Shown: positions 1-9,036 of the stretch, piece by piece
Numbering within the stretch: position 1 is the stretch's first letter
How the letters are laid out: every line of letters begins with the position of its first letter
Source of the DNA: Competibacter_A sp002352125
Lineage (GTDB): Bacteria; Pseudomonadota; Gammaproteobacteria; Competibacterales; Competibacteraceae
Direction of reading: 5' to 3'
DNA: 64,000 nucleotides
Assembly: GCA_035441325.1 (NCBI GenBank)
Contig: DAOROA010000020.1
Coordinates: 1 to 64,000, forward strand
Notes under the pieces: generated by a model
The model's database searches: none
The model's input: the letters and a program-made list of their open reading frames with translations, nothing else
What the model was told of the DNA's origin: nothing
Made by a program: the position numbers and the translations under genes

Positions 1-51
1 GACGACCTCCTGCATGCCATGCAGGCGCTCTCCCAGCTGAGCTATGGCCCC
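1..51 (-). tRNA. tRNA-Ala (GGC), 3' part outside window
   Basis: On the minus strand the sequence begins GGGGCCATAGCTCAG, the usual start of a bacterial tRNA-Ala. A D-arm follows, then a five-base-pair anticodon stem (CCTGC/GCAGG) around the loop ATGGCAT, which places GGC as anticodon. Only the 5' 51 nt are present; the variable loop, T-arm and acceptor 3' strand lie beyond the window edge. It sits 54 nt downstream of gltX on the same strand, so it may be co-transcribed with it. Confidence 0.93.
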
Positions 52-105
52 AAATTTCCGAGACAGATAATTTAAAAGACTCTTACACCTCTGTCAACCA
101 CTTCT

Positions 106-1521
106 TCAGCTCTCGTCGCCGGCACCTTGATGGATATGGCGCAACGCGCGCTCGATCCGCGCCAAGGTTTTGGTCCGCCCTAACAGCTCTAGCGTCACAT
201 CGATCGGCGGCGACACAGCCGTGCCGGATATCGCTACCCGCAGCGGTTGCGCGACCTTACCCAACGCTAGCCTCTGCTCTTCAGCTACTTTTTTGACCGT
301 CTCGTGGATCGGCTCGGCCCGCCATTCCGGCAGCGCTGCGAACGCCTTCGCCAGATGCCGTAAAGGTGCCTCCGTCAGCGTCGTCAAATTCTTACCGGCT
401 GCCTTGGGCTCGTAATCTTCGAACTCCCGGTAGAGAAACTCTGCCGCTGCCGCCATGCCTTTGAGCGTGTCCGCACGCTCGGCGAAGGCCCTGACCACTT
501 CCGTCAAGGGCGGTCCCTGACAAGGGTCGATCCCCAGTTGGCCAATGTGCCAGCTCAGATGCCGGGCGACATGAACGGGATCAAGCGTTTTCAGGTAATG
601 CTTGTTCAGCCAGATCAGCTTAGAGGGGTTGATCGCCGAAGCCGCCTTGTTGCATCCCTCAAGATCGAACAGTTCAGTCATCTCGTCCAGCGAGAAAATT
701 TCCTGATCGCCGTGCGACCAGCCCAATCGCACCAGGTAATTCAGTACGGCTTCCGGCAAATAGCCCAGATCTCGACATTCCATGACACTGGCGGCACCAT
801 GCCGTTTGGACAGTTTCTGTCCATCCGGCCCGAGAATCATCGGGACGTGCCCGTATTTGGGCACTGGAGCCTCCAGCGCTTTAAGGATATTGATTTGACG
901 TGGCGTATTGTTGATATGGTCGTCGCCGCGAATAACGTGGGTGATACCCATATCCATGTCGTCTACCACCACACAGAAGTTGTAGGTAGGGGTACCGTCA
1001 GCGCGGGCGATGATCAGGTCATCGAGTTCCGCGTTCTGGAACACGATGTTGCCGCGAATCAAATCCTCGACCACTACTTCGCCATCGAGGGGATTTTTGA
1101 ACCGCACCACCGGTTCTACCCCTTGGCGCGGCGGCCCTCGATAATCGCGATACCGACCGTCGTAGCGGGGTTTTTCCTTCCGGTTTCTCTGCTCCTCGCG
1201 CAAGGCTTCCAATTCCTCGCGGGTGCAATAGCAATAGTACGCTTTGCCATCACGCAACAGTTGTTGCAACACCTCGCGGTAGCGGTCGAAACGCTGGGTC
1301 TGATAGAAAGGCCCTTCGTCGTAGTCCAGCCCCAGCCAATTCATGCCTTCCAAAATGGCGTTCACCGCTTCCGGAGTGGAACGCTCCAGGTCGGTATCTT
1401 CGATCCGCAGCACGAACGGACCGCCATGCCGACGCGCATATAGCCAAGAAAATAGAGCCGTACGTGCACCGCCGATGTGCAAATAGCCAGTGGGACTGGG
1501 AGCAAAACGGGTCTTGACCAT
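106..1521 (-). CDS. gltX: glutamyl-tRNA synthetase
   Basis: This 471-residue class I aminoacyl-tRNA synthetase attaches glutamate to tRNA-Glu in the cytoplasm. The HIGH-type signature (HIGG) is at residues 15-18, directly after the FAPSPTG motif, and the KMSKS-type loop appears as KLSKR near residue 240. Length matches the bacterial family, and the ATG at 1521 begins exactly at the conserved N-terminus (MVKTRFAPSPTG). It follows glmU on the same strand with about 40 nt between them and precedes a tRNA-Ala, so it may form the end of the glmU transcript. Nothing about it is unusual. Whether it is strictly discriminating for tRNA-Glu cannot be read from the sequence. Confidence 0.97.
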   Translation of the reverse strand: MVKTRFAPSPTGYLHIGGARTALFSWLYARRHGGPFVLRIEDTDLERSTPEAVNAILEGMNWLGLDYDEGPFYQTQRFDRYREVLQQLLRDGKAYYCYCTREELEALREEQRNRKEKPRYDGRYRDYRGPPRQGVEPVVRFKNPLDGEVVVEDLIRGNIVFQNAELDDLIIARADGTPTYNFCVVVDDMDMGITHVIRGDDHINNTPRQINILKALEAPVPKYGHVPMILGPDGQKLSKRHGAASVMECRDLGYLPEAVLNYLVRLGWSHGDQEIFSLDEMTELFDLEGCNKAASAINPSKLIWLNKHYLKTLDPVHVARHLSWHIGQLGIDPCQGPPLTEVVRAFAERADTLKGMAAAAEFLYREFEDYEPKAAGKNLTTLTEAPLRHLAKAFAALPEWRAEPIHETVKKVAEEQRLALGKVAQPLRVAISGTAVSPPIDVTLELLGRTKTLARIERALRHIHQGAGDES

Positions 1522-1564
1522 GTCGCCTCGTTAGGGATGCAATCAATCGAGATAGAATGGAAAA

Positions 1565-2941
1565 TCAATCTTTTTTCGGTTTGACGGGTCGCGCCCAGTT
1601 TGCCACCTCCTTGCGCGGTGCACGGGTCAGGCACAAGCTGCCATCCGGCACATCACGGCTGACCGACGATCCGGCTCCAACCGTCGCCCCCTTGCCGATT
1701 CGTACCGGCGCGACCAGCGAACTGTTGGAACCGATAAAAGCATTGTCATCGATTACGGTCTTGTGTTTGTTGGCCCCATCGTAGTTGCAGGTGATGGTGC
1801 CGGCGCCGACGTTGACGTTCGAGCCTATCTCGGCGTCGCCTATGTACGTCAAGTGATTGACTTTAGAGCCGGGGCCGATGCTGGTTTTCTTGATTTCAAC
1901 AAAGTTGCCGATGTGCACGCCCGCAGCCAGCCGCGCATCTGGCCGGAGACGGGCGAAAGGGCCGATCTGAGCGCCGGTACCAACCTCGGCAGACTCAATC
2001 CGGCAATGCGAAAAAATCTCGACGTCATCGCCGATGATCGCATCCCGCAACACGCAACACGGCCCGACTCTTACCCTATCCCCTAACCGTACCACACCCT
2101 CGAACACCACGTTGACGTCGATGATCACGTCCTTGCCGGTAATCACCGCACCCCGGATATCGACCCGTGCTGGGTCCAGCAAGGTCGCGCCGTTCAACAG
2201 CAATACTTCGGCCTGCTGGCTTTGATAAAATCTCTCTAATTCAGCTAGTTGTTTACGATCATTAACGCCTTGTACTTCAGCGGGTTCGGTTACCGAGAAC
2301 GCTTCGACCGGCACGTCGTCGCGTACCGCCAAAGCGATGATGTCAGTCAGATAGTACTCGCCCTGGGCATTGTCGTTATCTAGTTCGGCTACCCAGCCCT
2401 GTAGCTTATCGGTCGAAACCGCCAGAATTCCGGTATTGATCTCGCACAGGCACCGCTCCGATGGCGTTGCGTCTTTTTCCTCGACGATGCGTTGCACCCG
2501 CCCTTGATCGTCGCGGACGATTCGGCCATAGCCTGAAGGGTCGGCCAATTCGACCGTCAACAATGCCAGCCTTCCCTGTCTGGCTTCTGCGACCAACGGG
2601 TCCAGGGTTTCGGGTTGGATCAGCGGCACATCGCCATATAACACCAGCACCACACCAGCCGCATCGAGCGACGGTATAGCCTGTGCCACGGCATGGCCCG
2701 TGCCCAACTGCTCGGTCTGCTCGACCCATATTACGTCCTTTTCGTCCGCGAAAGCCGCCTTGACTGCTTCCCCGCCATGCCCGTACACCACCAATCGGGT
2801 CGCCGCACCGAGACGGCTCGCTGTAGCCAGCACATGGTCTAGCAACGGCCTACCGCCAATCCGGTGCAACACCTTAGGCAAATCCGAAACCATCCGCTTG
2901 CCTTTACCGGCGGCAAGGATCACGACCGAAAGTTGTTGCAT
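1565..2941 (-). CDS. glmU: bifunctional GlmU (GlcNAc-1-P uridyltransferase / GlcN-1-P acetyltransferase)
   Basis: It makes UDP-GlcNAc from glucosamine-1-phosphate in two steps, feeding peptidoglycan and lipopolysaccharide synthesis. The N-terminal pyrophosphorylase loop LAAGKGKRM is at residues 10-18, and the C-terminal half is a left-handed beta-helix acetyltransferase with the family segment CNYDGANK. The start at 2941 gives 458 residues (E. coli has 456) and is preceded by a good ribosome site GGGAGGTG. The reading frame stays open 51 codons further upstream, but that stretch is not family sequence and contains the DnaA-box-like repeats. It lies downstream of the atp operon, beyond a terminator, a common gammaproteobacterial order. 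Confidence 0.97.
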   Translation of the reverse strand: MQQLSVVILAAGKGKRMVSDLPKVLHRIGGRPLLDHVLATASRLGAATRLVVYGHGGEAVKAAFADEKDVIWVEQTEQLGTGHAVAQAIPSLDAAGVVLVLYGDVPLIQPETLDPLVAEARQGRLALLTVELADPSGYGRIVRDDQGRVQRIVEEKDATPSERCLCEINTGILAVSTDKLQGWVAELDNDNAQGEYYLTDIIALAVRDDVPVEAFSVTEPAEVQGVNDRKQLAELERFYQSQQAEVLLLNGATLLDPARVDIRGAVITGKDVIIDVNVVFEGVVRLGDRVRVGPCCVLRDAIIGDDVEIFSHCRIESAEVGTGAQIGPFARLRPDARLAAGVHIGNFVEIKKTSIGPGSKVNHLTYIGDAEIGSNVNVGAGTITCNYDGANKHKTVIDDNAFIGSNSSLVAPVRIGKGATVGAGSSVSRDVPDGSLCLTRAPRKEVANWARPVKPKKD

Positions 2942-2955
2942 GACGAATGCACCTC

Positions 2956-2979
2956 CCGTGGATAAGACCGTGGATAAGA
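2956..2979 (-). promoter_or_regulatory. 12-bp tandem repeat with two DnaA-box-like sites upstream of glmU
   Basis: CCGTGGATAAGA occurs twice head to tail (2956-2967 and 2968-2979). On the minus strand each copy contains TTATCCACG, eight of nine matches to the DnaA box TTATCCACA. They lie between the glmU ribosome site and a possible -10 hexamer TACAAT (2987-2992, minus strand; no convincing -35). Binding by DnaA is an inference from the match and from the origin-proximal neighbourhood. Confidence 0.4.
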
Positions 2980-3059
2980 CTTTGCTATTGTAGCGAACCC
3001 TGCCGGCGGAATTACCAATCCGGAACGATACAAGCGTTTGCGATCTTGCCAATTGGTGG

Positions 3060-3091
3060 AAAAATAAAAAGGCCGTGACGGGATCACGGCC
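3060..3091 (-). terminator. intrinsic terminator of the atp operon
   Basis: Read on the minus strand, an 8-bp perfect stem GGCCGTGA/TCACGGCC (3084-3091 and 3071-3078) with a five-base loop is followed at once by a T-rich run (TTTTTATTTTT). It lies 36 nt after the atpC stop codon and before glmU, so it ends the ATP synthase transcript. Confidence 0.9.
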
Positions 3092-3126
3092 CAAGGTAAG
3101 TCTAAGATATTATTGTTATTAGCCTA

Positions 3127-3555
3127 CTAACTCGATTTGCGCAGTTTTCGCAGCCTTTCGATGGTTTGCAACTGGGCAATTGCCTCGGCCAGTTCGGCCT
3201 TGGCTCTGGCGTATTCAAAATCGCTCCGGTGATCGGCGATCACTTGTTCGGCGCGTTGCTTGGCGGATTGCGCGGCAGCTTCATCCAAGTCCCTGGCCCG
3301 TTCGGCCGTATCGGACAAAATCGTCACCAAATGCGGCTGTACTTCCAGCAGACCGCCCGATACGTAAAACAGTTGCTCCTCGCCGCCCTGCAACCGAATC
3401 CGAACTTGGCCGGGTTTCAGCCGCGTCAACAATTGGCTATGGCGGGGCAAAATGCCGAGTTCGCCCAATTCGCCCGGCGCGGTCACCATCTCGGCGGGTC
3501 CGGAGAAGAGCTCCTTTTCCGCGCTGACGATGTCGACATGCAGTGTCATGGCCAT
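3127..3555 (-). CDS. atpC: ATP synthase F1 subunit epsilon
   Basis: This 142-residue epsilon subunit is part of the F1 central stalk, where it couples rotation and inhibits ATP hydrolysis. The N-terminal beta-sandwich is recognisable from LHVDIVSAEKELFSG and the GELGILPRHSQLLT segment, and the C-terminus is the expected charged alpha-helical hairpin ending in RLRKLRKSS. It is the last gene of the atp operon, 62 nt after atpD and followed by the intrinsic terminator. Length and order are standard. Confidence 0.96.
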   Translation of the reverse strand: MAMTLHVDIVSAEKELFSGPAEMVTAPGELGELGILPRHSQLLTRLKPGQVRIRLQGGEEQLFYVSGGLLEVQPHLVTILSDTAERARDLDEAAAQSAKQRAEQVIADHRSDFEYARAKAELAEAIAQLQTIERLRKLRKSS

Positions 3556-3617
3556 GGATGCGTCTCCTGGTCGGTTGGAATGGAACGCGGCCCTGTGCGA
3601 TCAGGGCCGCCGCCCCA

Positions 3618-4994
3618 TTACAGCTTGCTGCCCTTTTCCACGGCCTCGTCGATCGAGCCGACCATGTAGAACGCCTGCTCGGGCAAATGATCGTATTCGC
3701 CGGCGACGATGCCCTTGAACGCCGCGATGGTATCTTTAAGGGCGACATACTTGCCAGGCGAGCCGGTAAACACCTCGGCCACGAAGAACGGCTGCGACAA
3801 AAAGCGCTGAATCTTGCGGGCGCGCGCCACCACCAGCTTGTCTTCTTCGGATAGCTCATCCATACCGAGAATGGCGATGATATCCTTCAATTCCTTATAA
3901 CGTTGCAGTGTGCTCTGCACGGCGCGAGCGGTGTCGTAGTGATCCTGGCCGACCACCAGCGGATCCAACTGCCGGGAGGTGGAATCCAGCGGATCCACCG
4001 CCGGATAGATCCCCAACTCGGCGATCTGGCGGGACAGCACCACCGTGGCGTCCAAATGGGCAAAAGTGGTGGCCGGCGACGGGTCGGTCAAGTCGTCGGC
4101 AGGCACGTACACCGCCTGAATGGAGGTGATGGAGCCGGTCTTGGTCGAGGTGATACGCTCCTGTAACACGCCCATTTCTTCGGCCAGCGTTGGCTGATAG
4201 CCCACCGCCGAGGGCATGCGGCCCAGCAGCGCCGAACACTCGGTACCGGCCAGCGTGTAGCGGTAGATGTTGTCGATGAACAGCAGCACGTCGCGGCCCT
4301 CATCGCGGAAGTTCTCGGCGATGGTCAGGCCGGTCAGCCCCACCCGCAGCCGGTTGCCCGGCGGCTCGTTCATCTGGCCATAGACCAGCGCCACCTTGTC
4401 GAGCACGTTCGACTCCTTCATTTCGTGATAGAAGTCGTTGCCCTCGCGGGTACGCTCGCCCACGCCGGCGAACACCGAATAACCGGAATGCTCGATAGCG
4501 ATGTTGCGGATCAGCTCCATCATGTTGACGGTTTTGCCCACGCCGGCGCCGCCGAACAGGCCGATCTTGCCGCCCTTGGCGAACGGGCAAAGCAGGTCGA
4601 TGACCTTGATACCGGTCTCCAGCAGCTCGGTCGCACCCGACTGATCTTCGTAGCTTGGGGCCGGTTGGTGGATAGCGCGGTAGCTGTCGGTTTCCACCGG
4701 CCCCTTGTGGTCGATGGGTACACCCAGCACGTTCATGATCCGACCGAGAGTGGGCTTGCCCACCGGCACGGTCACCGGCGCACCGGTGTTGGATACGATC
4801 ATGTTGCGTTTCAACCCTTCGGTCGCACCCATAGCGATGGTACGGACCACGCCATCGCCCAGCTGCTGCTGCACTTCCAGAATCAGCCCGTTTTCGTCGA
4901 GGCGCAGGGCATCGTAGATTTTAGGCACTGCTCCGCGCGGGAACTCGACGTCCACCACCGCGCCGATGATTTGCACGATATTGCCAGAACTCAT
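3618..4994 (-). CDS. atpD: ATP synthase F1 subunit beta
   Basis: This is the catalytic subunit of F1, which makes ATP from ADP and phosphate at the cytoplasmic face of the membrane. The P-loop GGAGVGKT is at residues 148-155, followed by GERTREGND, the Walker B strand VLLFIDNIYR, and the DELSEEDK C-terminal motif. It has 458 residues, as expected. It lies between atpG and atpC in the standard order. FIDNIYRYT has Y where most bacterial beta subunits have F; this is a conservative change. Confidence 0.98.
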   Translation of the reverse strand: MSSGNIVQIIGAVVDVEFPRGAVPKIYDALRLDENGLILEVQQQLGDGVVRTIAMGATEGLKRNMIVSNTGAPVTVPVGKPTLGRIMNVLGVPIDHKGPVETDSYRAIHQPAPSYEDQSGATELLETGIKVIDLLCPFAKGGKIGLFGGAGVGKTVNMMELIRNIAIEHSGYSVFAGVGERTREGNDFYHEMKESNVLDKVALVYGQMNEPPGNRLRVGLTGLTIAENFRDEGRDVLLFIDNIYRYTLAGTECSALLGRMPSAVGYQPTLAEEMGVLQERITSTKTGSITSIQAVYVPADDLTDPSPATTFAHLDATVVLSRQIAELGIYPAVDPLDSTSRQLDPLVVGQDHYDTARAVQSTLQRYKELKDIIAILGMDELSEEDKLVVARARKIQRFLSQPFFVAEVFTGSPGKYVALKDTIAAFKGIVAGEYDHLPEQAFYMVGSIDEAVEKGSKL

Positions 4995-5061
4995 GATTGG
5001 GTTCCCCTTAAACTTGTTTCACCGTGCGCCCGCCGTTGGAGGCGGGCGCTCGCCGCGTTCC

Positions 5062-5925
5062 CTACACCGCAGCGGCACCACCCACGATCTCGGCCAGTTC
5101 CTGGGTGATCGACGCTTGCCGGGCCTTGTTGTAGATCAGTTGCAACTCATCGATGAGAGTGCCCGCGTTGTCGGACGCGCTCTTCATAGCGACCATGCGA
5201 GACGCCATCTCGCACGCGACATTTTCCACCAAGGCCTGATAAACCACCGACTCGCCGTAGCGCCGCAGCAACAACTCGATGAGTTCCTTTGGATCGGGCT
5301 CGTAGATGTAATCCCAGCGATGGACAGGCGCCGCGTCTTGCACCTCAGCGGTAATAGGCACCAACCGCTCGATCCTAGGCTTTTGGCTCATGGTGTTGAC
5401 AAACTCGTTGTACACCAGATAGATCGCATCGATCCGGCCCTCCGCGAAAGCATCGGCCATGACCTTGACCGGCCCGAGCACATCCTCAAAGCGGGGCGAG
5501 TCACCCAAGTGGGAAACGTGAGCGACGACATTGCCCTTCAAACGGCGGAAGAACTGGAACGCCTTGGTACCAACGGTGCAGATATCGATCTCGATACCAC
5601 GATTCCGCCAGTCCTGCATGGCGAGGATGGTCGCCTTGAACAGGTTGGTGTTCAACCCTCCGCACAGTCCGCGGTCGGTCGACACCACGATCAAGCCGAC
5701 TCGCTTGAGCTCGCGCTCGATCAACCCCGGACTGCGATATTCGGTATATGCGTGGGCCAAATGCGAGATGACATTGCGGATCTTGGTCGCGTAAGGTCGG
5801 GCCGCTTTCATGCGCTCCTGCGCCTTGCGCATTTTGCTGGCCGCCACCATTTCCATGGCCTTAGTGATTTTCTGAGTACTTTTGATACTCTTGATTTTGG
5901 TGCGTATCTCTTTGGCGCCGGCCAT
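5062..5925 (-). CDS. atpG: ATP synthase F1 subunit gamma
   Basis: This 287-residue gamma subunit is the rotor shaft linking the c-ring to the alpha3beta3 head. The N-terminal coiled-coil (KEIRTKIKSIKSTQKITKAM), the central STDRGLCGGLNTN segment and the C-terminal helix with ASDNAGTLIDELQLIYNKARQ are the family hallmarks. The start ATG at 5925 is 12 nt after the atpA stop. It is the third gene from the end of the atp operon. Confidence 0.97.
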   Translation of the reverse strand: MAGAKEIRTKIKSIKSTQKITKAMEMVAASKMRKAQERMKAARPYATKIRNVISHLAHAYTEYRSPGLIERELKRVGLIVVSTDRGLCGGLNTNLFKATILAMQDWRNRGIEIDICTVGTKAFQFFRRLKGNVVAHVSHLGDSPRFEDVLGPVKVMADAFAEGRIDAIYLVYNEFVNTMSQKPRIERLVPITAEVQDAAPVHRWDYIYEPDPKELIELLLRRYGESVVYQALVENVACEMASRMVAMKSASDNAGTLIDELQLIYNKARQASITQELAEIVGGAAAV

Positions 5926-5937
5926 GATGACACCCGT

Positions 5938-7494
5938 TTAAACGTAGTGGGCCTTGAAATCTTCCACGGTCTTTTTCAGGTCCGCTTCGATCTCGTCGTT
6001 GTAGTCACCCTTTTCGTTGATCTTGTCGATCAAGCCAGCTTGGTTGGCCCGCGCATACGCCAGCAGACCGGTCTCGAAATCGCCGATCTTGTTGAGCGCC
6101 ACGTCGTCCAGATAACCACGATCCGCCGCGAACAGCGAAATCGCCATTTCGGCTACCGACATCGGCGAGTATTGCTTCTGTTTCATCAACTCGGTCACGC
6201 GCTGGCCGCGTTCGAGCTGCTTGCGGGTCGCTTCGTCCAGATCGGAAGCAAACTGGGCAAAGGCCGCCAGCTCGCGGTACTGAGCCAGGGCGAGCCGGAT
6301 ACCGCCGCCGAGCTTTTTGATGATCTTGGTCTGGGCGGCACCACCGACGCGAGATACCGAGAGGCCAGGGTTGATCGCGGGCCGGATACCGGCGTTGAAC
6401 AGGTCGGTTTCCAGATAGATTTGGCCGTCGGTGATCGAAATCACGTTGGTAGGCACGAACGCGGACACGTCGCCGGCCTGGGTTTCGATGATCGGCAGGG
6501 CGGTGAGCGAACCGGTTTGACCTTGCACCGCACCGTTGGTGAGGCGCGCGACCTCGTCGGCGTTGATGCGAGAGGCCCGCTCCAGCAGACGGGAATGCAG
6601 GTAGAACACGTCGCCGGGGAACGCTTCGCGACCCGGGGGACGGCGCAGCAGCAACGAGACTTGGCGATAGGCCACGGCCTGCTTGGACAGGTCGTCGTAG
6701 ACGATCAGGGCATCCTGGCCACGATCGCGGAAGTATTCGCCCATGGCACAACCGGAGTACGGCGCGGTGTAGAGCATCGCCGCCGACTCGGAGGCGCTAG
6801 CGGCAACCACGATCGTGTGGTCCATCGCGCCGTGCTCCTCCAGCTTGCGCACCACATTGGCGATCGAGGAGTTTTTCTGCCCGATGGCCACGTAGATGCA
6901 TTTGACGCCAGTGCTCTTCTGATTGATGATCGTATCGATCGCCACGGCGGTCTTGCCGGTCTGGCGGTCACCGATGATTAGCTCGCGCTGGCCGCGCCCG
7001 ATCGGCACCATGGAGTCGATGGCTTTGAGGCCGGTTTGCACCGGCTGGCTGACCGACTGCCGTTCGATTACGCCCGGCGCGATGACCTCGATAGGCGAGG
7101 ACTGACTGGTATTGATCGGTCCCTTGCCGTCGATGGGCTGACCGAGGGCGTTGACCACGCGGCCCAAAAGCGATTCCCCGACCGGCACTTCCAAAATACG
7201 GCCAGTGCAGAACGCCTTGTCGCCCTCCGCCAAGTGCTCGTAGTCGCCCAGAATCACCGTGCCGACGGAATCGCGTTCCAGGTTCATGGCCAAGCCATAG
7301 GTGACCGGATCGCCTTCCCGGGGAGCCGGGAACTCGATCATCTCGCCTTGCATTGCATTGTCGAGACCATAAATCCGGGCAATGCCATCGGCCAGGCTGA
7401 CGATGGTACCTTCCGTGCGCGCTTCGGCGGTCGCCTCGTAACCCTGCAGGCGCTGCCGAATCAGGTCACTGATTTCGGATGGTTTAAGTTGCAT
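5938..7494 (-). CDS. atpA: ATP synthase F1 subunit alpha
   Basis: This is the regulatory nucleotide-binding subunit of F1, 518 residues long. The P-loop GDRQTGKT is at residues 175-182. The N-terminus MQLKPSEISDLIRQRL is the delta-binding segment that docks the peripheral stalk. It sits between atpH and atpG with short spacers and is the longest gene of the operon. A long open frame on the opposite strand (about 4966-6981) is a coding shadow of this gene and atpG. Confidence 0.98.
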   Translation of the reverse strand: MQLKPSEISDLIRQRLQGYEATAEARTEGTIVSLADGIARIYGLDNAMQGEMIEFPAPREGDPVTYGLAMNLERDSVGTVILGDYEHLAEGDKAFCTGRILEVPVGESLLGRVVNALGQPIDGKGPINTSQSSPIEVIAPGVIERQSVSQPVQTGLKAIDSMVPIGRGQRELIIGDRQTGKTAVAIDTIINQKSTGVKCIYVAIGQKNSSIANVVRKLEEHGAMDHTIVVAASASESAAMLYTAPYSGCAMGEYFRDRGQDALIVYDDLSKQAVAYRQVSLLLRRPPGREAFPGDVFYLHSRLLERASRINADEVARLTNGAVQGQTGSLTALPIIETQAGDVSAFVPTNVISITDGQIYLETDLFNAGIRPAINPGLSVSRVGGAAQTKIIKKLGGGIRLALAQYRELAAFAQFASDLDEATRKQLERGQRVTELMKQKQYSPMSVAEMAISLFAADRGYLDDVALNKIGDFETGLLAYARANQAGLIDKINEKGDYNDEIEADLKKTVEDFKAHYV

Positions 7495-7509
7495 AAAGCG
7501 GTATTCCCC

Positions 7510-8088
7510 TTACTGGCTCAAGGCCGTGGCGAGTTTGTCCAGCCGGCCGCGCGCCGAACCGTCGATCACCAAATCGCCGATCCGGATCACCGCGCCCGCG
7601 ATCAACGATGGGTCCGTCTTGCAGTTCAGCGCGACGCTACGCTTGAATTTCGATTTGAGCGCCTTGGTCACGCGTTTGCGCTGGGCTTCGGTCACGATAG
7701 AGGCGGAAATCAGCTCGGCGTGGAGGACGCTTTCGGCTTCCGCGCGAAACCGCTCGAACAGAACTGCGATACTCGGAAGCAGGTGCAGACGATGAAATTC
7801 TGCCAGCATCTTGAGGAAGGTGACGAATCCCTCCGGTATCGCTTCGGCGCTGCCGCGCACATCGCGGCACAATCCAGCCACGAGCTCGGCTTTCTGCTCG
7901 CCGCGCAACTGCGGATTCCAAGGCCCCAGCAGTCGTTGCATGGCCGGATCGGTAGCGATGGCGGCAGCCACCTGCAACAGTTCGGACCAGAGCGGTAGCG
8001 CCTGAGCGGCCTGGGCGTCCTCGAACGCAGCGCGGGCGTAAGGCCGGGCGGCGGAGGTGGGTCGGACGACGGTTGTCGTTTCAGCCAT
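7510..8088 (-). CDS. atpH: ATP synthase F1 subunit delta
   Basis: This 192-residue delta (OSCP-type) subunit joins the F1 head to the peripheral stalk. Family features are the N-terminal ARPYARAAFEDA motif and the C-terminal GAVIRIGDLVIDGSARGRL segment, which is highly typical. It is slightly longer than E. coli AtpH (177) because of about 13 extra N-terminal residues before the conserved RPYARA block; a start inside that block has no obvious ATG. It lies between atpF and atpA. Confidence 0.95.
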   Translation of the reverse strand: MAETTTVVRPTSAARPYARAAFEDAQAAQALPLWSELLQVAAAIATDPAMQRLLGPWNPQLRGEQKAELVAGLCRDVRGSAEAIPEGFVTFLKMLAEFHRLHLLPSIAVLFERFRAEAESVLHAELISASIVTEAQRKRVTKALKSKFKRSVALNCKTDPSLIAGAVIRIGDLVIDGSARGRLDKLATALSQ

Positions 8089-8105
8089 GGGCGTGGTCCG
8101 TTAGG

Positions 8106-8576
8106 TTATAGCTGAGCGATCAAGTCATCCAGCATAGCGGCGTTAGCCGCTTCGTCGACCTCGCGCTTGAGAACCTTGCTGGCACCGGCCACAGCGAGAT
8201 TGACGACTTGATTGCGAAGCTGTTCGCGGGCGCGATTGATCTCCTGCTCGATCTCGGTCTTGGCGGCGAGGAGCTGGCGGTCGCCCTCGGCCCGGGCTTC
8301 CTGTTTCGATTGCTCGATGATCTCGTTGGCGCGTTTGTGAGCCTGCGCGACGATATCGGTGGCCTGCTGTTTGGCTTCCTTCAACATTTGCGCGGATTTG
8401 GCCTTCGCCAATTCTTGCTCGCGCACGCCACGCTCCGCAGAGGCCAAGCCGTCGGCGATTCGTTTCTGGCGATCTTGCATGGCCTGCATGATCGGCGGCC
8501 ATACATATTTCATGGTAAAGAGCACCAGCAGGCCAAACGTGATCATCTGCCCTATCAGAGTGGCATTGAAGTTCAC
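8106..8576 (-). CDS. atpF: ATP synthase Fo subunit b
   Basis: This 156-residue b subunit is the peripheral stator stalk. It has one N-terminal membrane segment (roughly residues 5-27, LIGQMITFGLLVLFTMKYVW) followed by a long, highly charged alpha-helical coiled coil with AKSAQMLKEAKQQA-type heptads, and ends LDDLIAQL. Length equals that of E. coli AtpF. One b gene only is present, so the stalk is expected to be a homodimer. Confidence 0.96.
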   Translation of the reverse strand: MNFNATLIGQMITFGLLVLFTMKYVWPPIMQAMQDRQKRIADGLASAERGVREQELAKAKSAQMLKEAKQQATDIVAQAHKRANEIIEQSKQEARAEGDRQLLAAKTEIEQEINRAREQLRNQVVNLAVAGASKVLKREVDEAANAAMLDDLIAQL

Positions 8577-8628
8577 GCTGTTACCTCCTTGGATACATTA
8601 AGGGGCAAGGGACGAAACGTCCAAAGGT

Positions 8629-8919
8629 TCAATGGCCACCCAGAGCCGTCTGTACTGGACCCAGGAACGGGTTGGCGAAGGTAAAGAACAAGGCCACGCC
8701 AACGCCGATCATGGTCACCGCGTCGAGCAGGCCAGCGACGATGAACATTTTGACTTGCAAGGCGGGAATCATTTCTGGTTGGCGGGCAGCACCCTCCAGA
8801 AACTTGCCACCCAACAAGGCGAAGCCGATAGCGGTGCCCAGCGCGCCCATGCCGATGATCATGGCCACGGCGATGACGGTCATACCCTGCACGTTGGCAA
8901 TCAGACTTGCAGCTTCCAT
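8629..8919 (-). CDS. atpE: ATP synthase Fo subunit c
   Basis: This is the ring-forming proteolipid of Fo, 96 residues long with two membrane helices joined by the polar loop GGKFLEGAARQPE. The ion-carrying carboxylate is Asp66 in GLLDAVTM. No sodium-binding Gln/Glu-Ser-Thr set of the Na+-type c subunits is evident, so proton coupling is likely. It has a C-terminal extension (NPFLGPVQTALGGH) compared with the 79-residue E. coli protein. Confidence 0.97.
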   Translation of the reverse strand: MEAASLIANVQGMTVIAVAMIIGMGALGTAIGFALLGGKFLEGAARQPEMIPALQVKMFIVAGLLDAVTMIGVGVALFFTFANPFLGPVQTALGGH

Positions 8920-9036
8920 TAGTATCTCCCGTTAATAAGAGGTTGGGGTGTGGATGGAAAGAAAATCGGGTTTTTACGGATTGGTCACGCGAATTGAAGC
9001 GGCGTGACCGGATTCCGCGGTTCGCGATTTGCTCGA

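Noticed and set aside
4966..6981. 671-residue open frame on the plus strand
   Set aside because: It lies entirely antisense to atpG and atpA, which have full family motifs; its composition is that of a high-GC antisense shadow and it shows no recognisable domain.
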